DNA from: Methanobacterium sp.
GTDB lineage: Archaea; Methanobacteriota; Methanobacteria; Methanobacteriales; Methanobacteriaceae
Reading direction: 5' to 3'
Length of the DNA: 9,777 nucleotides
NCBI GenBank assembly: GCA_019084405.1
Contig: JAHRFX010000117.1
Location: 1-9,777 of the forward strand
Shown: positions 5,250 to 9,777 of the stretch, piece after piece
How positions within the stretch are numbered: the first letter of the stretch is position 1
How the letters are laid out: every line of letters starts with the position of its first letter
Made by a program: the position numbers and the translations under genes
The notes under the pieces: generated by a model
Told to the model about the DNA's origin: nothing
Database searches by the model: none
Seen by the model: the letters and a program-made list of their open reading frames with translations, nothing else

Positions 5250-8200
5250 ATGGCAACTTTAAAATATGGAAAAACCTGGTGGGGGGAAAAATGGCTGGAT
5301 GCCCTTAAAAATATTGACTTTACCAATAGATTACCCCGGGGAAAATCTTATGCCAACACAGGTAAAGTCTATGACATCAGCCTTAAGGGAAATATAATCA
5401 CGGGAAAAGTTGAGGGTAACTACCAAAAATACTATGAAATTAAATTGAAGCTGCACTCATTCACTCCTCGTGAAAAAGAACTCATTGCTCAGGTTATAAA
5501 TAATTCTCCCTCAATTCTTGCCGGACTTTTAAATAAAAAACTTCCAGAAGAACTGTACTATAAATTGGCACAGATTGGAGTGGAATTATTCCCTCAATCA
5601 TGGGGGGATATTAGTGCCGAATGTAACTGCCCGGACTATGCACTTCCCTGTAAACATATTGCCAGTTTAATTTATATGATAAGTATAGAAATTGATAAAA
5701 ATCCCTTCCGCATCTTTGACTTTCATAACTGTGATTTGCTGGGTATAATAGACCATCTGGATAATGTTGAAGATATGATGGTTCGCAAAATCACCAGTAT
5801 TGATGATATTTTCCAGGATAAAATCAACAAAACAAATGAAACAATAAAATATGATATCACCAAGGGCATTGATTTTTCGGATATCCCTATTCTGTCTGAA
5901 TATATATTAACCCTCCTTAAACCATCCCCTCTTTTCTATGATAAAGACTTTAAAGATGTTATTGGAAGAATATACAAATCTATGGCCAGATACTCTAGAA
6001 ATTACTATGATTACAATCGTTTTAATAATGAATATAACAACGATTTTCTATCATTAAAAAGGAGGACCAGAGAACTTTCAAAGTTATCTAAAAGAGATGA
6101 TGAGACTTTAGTTGAATGGAAAGAGAGATATTTATCCATAAAATGGAATAATCCTAAGTTATGGGAGGAATTCTGTGTAGTTATGGATGATGATTATAGA
6201 ATTTCAAATATATCCCTAACTGAGGATAATGTATTTCCAGATGAAAGAGCAGATACCCCTGAGAATAACCCTTTTACTCTAAAAAATAATCACCATCTGG
6301 AAAACATTTTATTAGGCTTTCTGGTGGAAATTTCCCCTACCAGTAAACTTCAATATCATTATAATATACAATTTCTACACTTACTACTTCAATTTTCATT
6401 AAAACTTGTAGAAAAGCAGGGTATTATTCCTGAAATTATAGAATTAAATAATAATGCTTATCTTATAAGATGGGTGCCCTGTCTTTTTGATAAAAAAATA
6501 GAGGCAATATGTGAAAAATTGTATTCCATGTGCCCTGATAATCTGATTTGTTATAAAAATTCACAAATAAACCGAAAAGAACAGGTAATAATTGGAATAA
6601 GCCTTATTATTTCAGGAATAATGGAACATTACACCAGATGGGGTATGCCTAAAATATTAGAAAGGCAAGCTAATGATCCTATTTTTAAATTATTTTTCTT
6701 TAAAGAAAGATTAAAGTTTAATGAATTCCGGACCAGTGGATATGAATTTTTAATTGACCAATGGCTTTCAAACCTATATTTAAGAAAAAGAGATCATAAT
6801 ATCTATTTAATCATAGAAGAAACTGTGCATAACCAAGAAACAAGGTGTGATGAAAGTTTCAGTATTCATCTGAAAGTTGGAGATGGTAATGCACCTCCCC
6901 AAGCGGTCTATGAATTTCTTTCCCATAAAAAAGAAAGCCATAGGAAACTGGAGTTACTCTCAGATATCTACTTAATACAAGAGTACTTCCCTCCAATTAG
7001 AGAAGCTATTGATCTAAAAAAGCCTATTAATCTGGATGTAAATGAATTCTCTATATTTTTCCAGAATATACTTCCTTTACTGGAAATAATGGGAATTTCA
7101 GTGCTCCTCCCTAAAAGTCTGGAGAAAAAGGTTAAACCTAAACTTGTACTTGATATAAAAAGCACTAAAGAGCTTAGTTTAAAGAGAAAAACTTATCTTT
7201 CACTGCAGGAACTTGTGAAATTCCAGTGGAAAGTAGCAATTGGTGAGCATAATATCAGTACCTCCGAATTTCAAAATATTTTAGAAAAATCTGAAAAAAT
7301 AATTAAAATAAAAGATAACTATGTTATTTTAGATGAAAAGGAAATAAAATCCTTCCTAAAAAGGTTGAATAAATTACCTGAAACTTTAAGTCAAACTGAT
7401 TTATTTCAGGCCATAATTAGTGGGAAATTAGAAGATAATGAAGTTAATATTGATTATGATATTAAGTCTCTTTTAGAAAGGATTAAAAAATATGATAACC
7501 TGGAGATTCCAGGTAATCTAAATGCTGAACTTAGACCCTATCAAAAATTAGGATTCTCCTGGCTCCTGCAAAACATTAATCTTGGTTTTGGCAGTGTTCT
7601 TGCGGATGATATGGGATTGGGGAAGACTTTGCAGGTTTTAAGTTCAATTTTACATCTGAAAAATAAAGGATTAATCGATGAAAAAAAGGTATTAGTAATT
7701 GCCCCCACCGGCTTACTCTTTAACTGGCAAAATGAGATGAAAAAATTCACCCCAACACTTAAACCATTTATATATCACGGAAATAAGCGTAAATTTCCTA
7801 AAAAAGATGATTATGATGTGGTTATAAGCTCTTATGGTACTATAAGAAGTGACCTGAAAAAATTTAAACATAAAAAATGGTATTTGATGGTTGTTGATGA
7901 AGCTCAGAACATTAAAAACCCTAATGCTAAACAAACTAAAGCTATTAAAGTCATTAAATCTGATAATAAAGTTGCATTAACTGGTACGCCAGTAGAAAAT
8001 AGACTGGCTGATTACTGGAGTATATTTGATTTTATAAACCCCTATTATTTAGGATCCCTTAAGAAATTCACTGATAAATTTATCATACCCATTGAAAAGG
8101 AAAGGAATAAAAAAGTTCTTAAAACTTTCCAGAAGATAACTCATCCCTTTATCCTGAGAAGGCTGAAAACAGATAAAGAAATAATAAAAGAACTCCCAGA

Positions 8201-8930
8201 TAAAATAGTGAGTGATGTCTATTGCAAACTGAGTATTGAACAAACTGCACTGTACAAAAAGATGGTGGACTCCTTAATGGATGAAATAGATGCCAGTGAA
8301 GGTATAGATCGAAGAGGGCTTATTTTTAAATTGATAAATAGTTTAAAACAGATCTGTAATCATCCAGCTCAGTTTTCCAGTTCAAAAACAATAAACATCC
8401 CTGATTCTGGAAAGATAGAAGTTTTGATTAATATTTTAGAAAATATTATAGAAAATAGGGAAAAAGTACTGATTTTCACACAGTATGTTCAAATGGGTAA
8501 TATAATGAAAAGATTGGTGGATGAAAAATTCAATACAGAATCATTATTCCTGCATGGTTCATTATCTCGAGAAAAACGAGATAAAATGATTCATGATTTT
8601 CAAAACAAACCCCAACATAACATATTCATTATCTCATTAAAGGCCGGGGGAACCGGTTTGAATTTAACAGCAGCACAAAATGTCATTCATTATGATTTAT
8701 GGTGGAACCCTGCTGTTGAAAATCAGGCAACAGATAGAGCATATCGAATCGGACAAAAAGATAATGTAATGGTCTACAGACTAATTACCACTGGAACATT
8801 TGAAGAAAAAATAAACAATATGCTAACAAGCAAAAAAGAATTAGCCGACATCACCGTGGCAACTGGAGAAAACTTCATAACTGAAATGAATAGTGATGAA
8901 TTAAAAGAAGTGCTGAAGTTGAGAAAATAA
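5250..8930 (+). CDS. SWIM zinc-finger SNF2-family helicase
   Basis: The 1226-residue protein fuses three parts. Residues 1-150 are a SWIM-type module that starts YGKTWWGEKWLDAL and contains the zinc ligands C125-x-C127, C134-x-H136 in CNCPDYALPCKH. Residues about 150-750 are poorly recognisable, with an SNF2-helicase-associated signature (LPLLEIMGISVLLPKSL, near 607-625, as in PF12419/DUF3670). Residues 760-1226 are a complete two-lobed SNF2 motor: ELRPYQ, Walker A DMGLGKT (787-793), DEAQ box (883-886), TGTP (911-914), motif V SLKAGGTGLN (1129-1138), motif VI Q1159-x-x-DRAYRIGQ. It should translocate on double-stranded DNA and remodel protein-DNA complexes. In many bacteria the SWIM and SNF2 parts are separate neighbouring genes; here they are one. 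No strong ribosome site precedes ATG 5250; TCATAAAC (5216-5223) could give a nearly leaderless message. All motor motifs are intact. Confidence 0.9.
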   Translation: MATLKYGKTWWGEKWLDALKNIDFTNRLPRGKSYANTGKVYDISLKGNIITGKVEGNYQKYYEIKLKLHSFTPREKELIAQVINNSPSILAGLLNKKLPEELYYKLAQIGVELFPQSWGDISAECNCPDYALPCKHIASLIYMISIEIDKNPFRIFDFHNCDLLGIIDHLDNVEDMMVRKITSIDDIFQDKINKTNETIKYDITKGIDFSDIPILSEYILTLLKPSPLFYDKDFKDVIGRIYKSMARYSRNYYDYNRFNNEYNNDFLSLKRRTRELSKLSKRDDETLVEWKERYLSIKWNNPKLWEEFCVVMDDDYRISNISLTEDNVFPDERADTPENNPFTLKNNHHLENILLGFLVEISPTSKLQYHYNIQFLHLLLQFSLKLVEKQGIIPEIIELNNNAYLIRWVPCLFDKKIEAICEKLYSMCPDNLICYKNSQINRKEQVIIGISLIISGIMEHYTRWGMPKILERQANDPIFKLFFFKERLKFNEFRTSGYEFLIDQWLSNLYLRKRDHNIYLIIEETVHNQETRCDESFSIHLKVGDGNAPPQAVYEFLSHKKESHRKLELLSDIYLIQEYFPPIREAIDLKKPINLDVNEFSIFFQNILPLLEIMGISVLLPKSLEKKVKPKLVLDIKSTKELSLKRKTYLSLQELVKFQWKVAIGEHNISTSEFQNILEKSEKIIKIKDNYVILDEKEIKSFLKRLNKLPETLSQTDLFQAIISGKLEDNEVNIDYDIKSLLERIKKYDNLEIPGNLNAELRPYQKLGFSWLLQNINLGFGSVLADDMGLGKTLQVLSSILHLKNKGLIDEKKVLVIAPTGLLFNWQNEMKKFTPTLKPFIYHGNKRKFPKKDDYDVVISSYGTIRSDLKKFKHKKWYLMVVDEAQNIKNPNAKQTKAIKVIKSDNKVALTGTPVENRLADYWSIFDFINPYYLGSLKKFTDKFIIPIEKERNKKVLKTFQKITHPFILRRLKTDKEIIKELPDKIVSDVYCKLSIEQTALYKKMVDSLMDEIDASEGIDRRGLIFKLINSLKQICNHPAQFSSSKTINIPDSGKIEVLINILENIIENREKVLIFTQYVQMGNIMKRLVDEKFNTESLFLHGSLSREKRDKMIHDFQNKPQHNIFIISLKAGGTGLNLTAAQNVIHYDLWWNPAVENQATDRAYRIGQKDNVMVYRLITTGTFEEKINNMLTSKKELADITVATGENFITEMNSDELKEVLKLRK

Positions 8931-8946
8931 CCATTAAACCTGAAAA

Positions 8947-8982
8947 TATTTTTAATCCATTTTTATCTTATTTTTAGATAAA
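8947..8982 (+). terminator. T-tract and small hairpin after the helicase gene
   Basis: T clusters (ATATTTTTAATCCATTTTT) lead into a TTTATCT/AGATAAA hairpin (8962-8982, loop TATTTTT) beginning about 30 bases after the stop. This is typical of archaeal intergenic termination. It may also serve the opposing minus-strand remnant, which ends at 8989. Confidence 0.45.
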
Positions 8983-8988
8983 TAATGT

Positions 8989-9132
8989 TTAAGCGGTCTT
9001 ATAAATAACTTCGGAAAATTCTTCGAGGATTTCACATAAATTATCCTTAACTGACCGTAGTTTATAATTATTTAATAGTAAACCAATAATAATAATTATA
9101 GCCTGGATAAAAAATTTTTTTAGAACACAAAT
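8989..9132 (-). pseudogene. Start-less remnant of a small membrane protein
   Basis: On the minus strand 47 codons are open before a stop. They read FFIQAIIIIIGLLLNNYKL, a likely membrane-spanning helix, then LRSVKDNLCEILEEFSEVIY, KTA, an amphipathic acidic helix. The pattern looks like real protein rather than random frame. There is no ATG, GTG or TTG in frame, and a stop lies immediately upstream (9133-9135). It may therefore be the tail of a decayed gene, or a gene using an unusual ATT start. A minus-strand TATA at 9149-9156 would place a transcript start close to the first codon. The family is not recognised, and it is convergent with the helicase gene. Confidence 0.35.
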
Positions 9133-9142
9133 TTAAGGCCTC

Positions 9143-9156
9143 TAAAACTTATATAT
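9143..9156 (+). promoter_or_regulatory. TATA promoter of the PepSY gene, readable on both strands
   Basis: TAAAACTTATATAT has an A-rich BRE-like part and a TTATATAT box centred near 9153. Transcription is predicted from about 9178-9180, giving a leader of roughly 17 bases that includes the ribosome site. The box is nearly symmetric (ATATATAA on the other strand) and could also fire toward the minus-strand remnant. Confidence 0.6.
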
Positions 9157-9180
9157 CAGTAAGAACTATTTGTTTACCCG

Positions 9181-9189
9181 AGGAGGTGA
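9181..9189 (+). promoter_or_regulatory. Strong ribosome binding site fixing a TTG start
   Basis: AGGAGGTGA is a full-length match to the 3' end of archaeal 16S rRNA, six bases before TTG 9196. No ATG or GTG in frame is nearer, so this site decides the start. Confidence 0.85.
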
Positions 9190-9195
9190 AGAAAG

Positions 9196-9555
9196 TTGGA
9201 TAAAAAGATTATAATTCTGGTGGTTATTGCGGTACTTGTTATTATCGGAGCCGGTTATACCCTGTTTATGGCCCCTGCACCGGTAAATAATATCACTAAT
9301 GTAACTAACATCACCACCAATAACACCACGGTAACTAATGAAACCGAAACTCCTGCTATTTCCGCCCAGGAAGCCATGGAGATTGTGAATACCCAGGTGA
9401 TTGCTGAACCAGGGTTTGTGGCTGCTAACCCCCGGCTCTACCGTTGGGATGATGGTAGACTGGTATGGAATGTGCAGATAGTTGATGCCCAGGGTCAGGC
9501 CGCTGATGGGGTGGATATTGATGCCACCACCGGACAGGTGCTGGGTAGAGGATAA
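9196..9555 (+). CDS. Membrane-anchored PepSY-domain protein
   Basis: The 119-residue protein has a short positive start (MDKK), a hydrophobic membrane helix (about 5-24, IIILVVIAVLVIIGAGYTLF) and then a low-complexity Asn/Thr linker. The linker carries several N-x-T sites (NIT, NVT, NIT, NTT, NET), which are candidate archaeal N-glycosylation sites. A C-terminal PepSY domain follows (about 53-119: ISAQEAMEIVNTQV, LYRWDDGRLVWNVQIVD, VDIDATTGQVLG). The topology would place the PepSY domain outside the cell, tethered by the uncleaved helix. PepSY domains often inhibit or modulate extracellular peptidases or sense the cell wall; the partner here is unknown. Base composition is richer in G+C than its neighbours. 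It has its own promoter and terminator, so it is a single-gene unit. Confidence 0.85.
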   Translation: MDKKIIILVVIAVLVIIGAGYTLFMAPAPVNNITNVTNITTNNTTVTNETETPAISAQEAMEIVNTQVIAEPGFVAANPRLYRWDDGRLVWNVQIVDAQGQAADGVDIDATTGQVLGRG

Positions 9556-9562
9556 TTAATCT

Positions 9563-9609
9563 AAAAAGGGATGAATATTTTAATCCCTGCCTTTTTTTAT
9601 TTTTCTTTT
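9563..9609 (+). terminator. Hairpin plus T-tract terminator of the PepSY gene
   Basis: AGGGAT (9567-9572) pairs with ATCCCT (9583-9588), followed by CCTTTTTTTATTTTTC. An alternative pairing of AAAAAGG with CCTTTTT could extend the stem. It is a standard end signal. Confidence 0.75.
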
Positions 9610-9616
9610 TTTAAAT

Positions 9617-9645
9617 GGCACTGTCAAAAACTTGGGGGTTTTTGA
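9617..9645. repeat. Probable left terminal repeat with internal hairpin
   Basis: The 27 bases at 9617-9643 match the inverted end at 514-540 at 18 positions, including TTGGGGGTT. Inside is a perfect eight-base stem, TCAAAAAC/GTTTTTGA (9624-9645, loop TTGGGG). A hairpin this close to an IS edge may also block read-through transcription. Confidence 0.5.
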
Positions 9646-9712
9646 AATTGATGTTTTAATAAACAATCTTTTTTATTTGTCTTAAACTCATTATTTTCAG
9701 GAATAGAAACCT

Positions 9713-9727
9713 AAAAACTTTTATAAT
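9713..9727 (+). promoter_or_regulatory. TATA promoter of the right IS gene
   Basis: AAAAACTTTTATAAT combines a BRE-like stretch with a TATA box centred near 9723. Transcription is predicted at about 9748, almost on the ATG at 9749, implying a leaderless message. Confidence 0.5.
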
Positions 9728-9748
9728 GAGGGGAGCATAGTATTTTCT

Positions 9749-9777
9749 ATGACAAAACAAAAAAATACATGTTCCAG
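9749..9777 (+). CDS. Start of a gene, probably the transposase of the right IS (partial)
   Basis: Only MTKQKNTCS and part of the next codon are visible. The early cysteine would suit the N-terminal zinc finger found in many transposases of this sort, and the position just inside an IS end supports that. No ribosome site is present, which fits a leaderless transcript from the TATA box upstream. Identity is inferred from context, not from sequence similarity. Confidence 0.4.

Larger units (their letters stand above)
9617..9777 (+). mobile_element. Left end of a second insertion sequence (continues past the window)
   Basis: It begins with GGCACTGTCAAAAACTTGGG, which resembles in inverse orientation the end of the IS at the left edge of the window. 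A promoter and the start of a gene follow. The two elements lie in the same orientation about 9.1 kb apart. That the gene is a transposase is an inference, since only nine codons are visible. Confidence 0.5.

Noticed and set aside
6968..8243. Several minus-strand open frames of 64-73 codons
   Set aside because: All are antisense to the intact SNF2 helicase gene and show no independent protein features.
5250..8930. DISARM or another known SNF2-based defence operon
   Set aside because: No methyltransferase, phospholipase D or other known partner gene is adjacent.
1..9777. CRISPR array, tRNA or rRNA genes
   Set aside because: No regularly spaced short repeats, and no tRNA cloverleaf or rRNA-like G+C-rich segment was seen on either strand.

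Overview
This window looks like the chromosome of a methanogenic archaeon close to Methanobacterium (order Methanobacteriales). The DNA is very A+T rich. Genes start from TATA-type promoters (TTATATAT at 9149-9156, ATATATAA at 2513-2520) with GGTGAT or AGGAGGTGA Shine-Dalgarno sites, and genes end in oligo-T tracts. The proteins also fit: an N-X-T-rich membrane-anchored PepSY protein, a cysteine zinc-ribbon tail, and an Orc/STAND-like ATPase. The genus is an inference. No rRNA, tRNA or CRISPR array was found.

Layout. 1-540 is the 3' end of an insertion sequence (IS) with a DDE transposase. Abutting it on the minus strand (540-680) is a 46-residue winged-helix (wHTH) protein, probably cut short by the IS, behind two tandem palindromes that look like its own operator. 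944-1984 is an unrecognised protein with a zinc ribbon. 2176-2423 and 4778-5026 are two direct copies of a roughly 249-bp non-coding repeat with conserved hairpins. They bracket an intact P-loop ATPase (2601-3791) and a broken MNT nucleotidyltransferase/HEPN toxin-antitoxin pair (3794-4910). The second repeat copy begins exactly where HEPN homology stops. 5250-8930 is a 1226-residue SWIM-SNF2 helicase. 8989-9132 (minus) is a start-less membrane-protein remnant. 9196-9555 is a PepSY lipid-facing or cell-surface protein with a TTG start. From 9617 a second IS of apparently the same family begins, in the same orientation as the first.

Interpretation. The intact single-gene units (zinc-ribbon protein, ATPase, SNF2 helicase, PepSY protein) each have their own spacing and signals and do not form an obvious operon. 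The left and middle parts have the character of an accessory or defence-like island: IS ends at both edges, dispersed repeats, and two separate relics of wHTH/MNT/HEPN-type modules. The most notable points are the hairpin-rich repeat that has truncated a HEPN gene, the tandem operator before the IS-clipped wHTH gene, and the lone SWIM-SNF2 fusion. No complete new multi-gene system can be demonstrated from this window alone.
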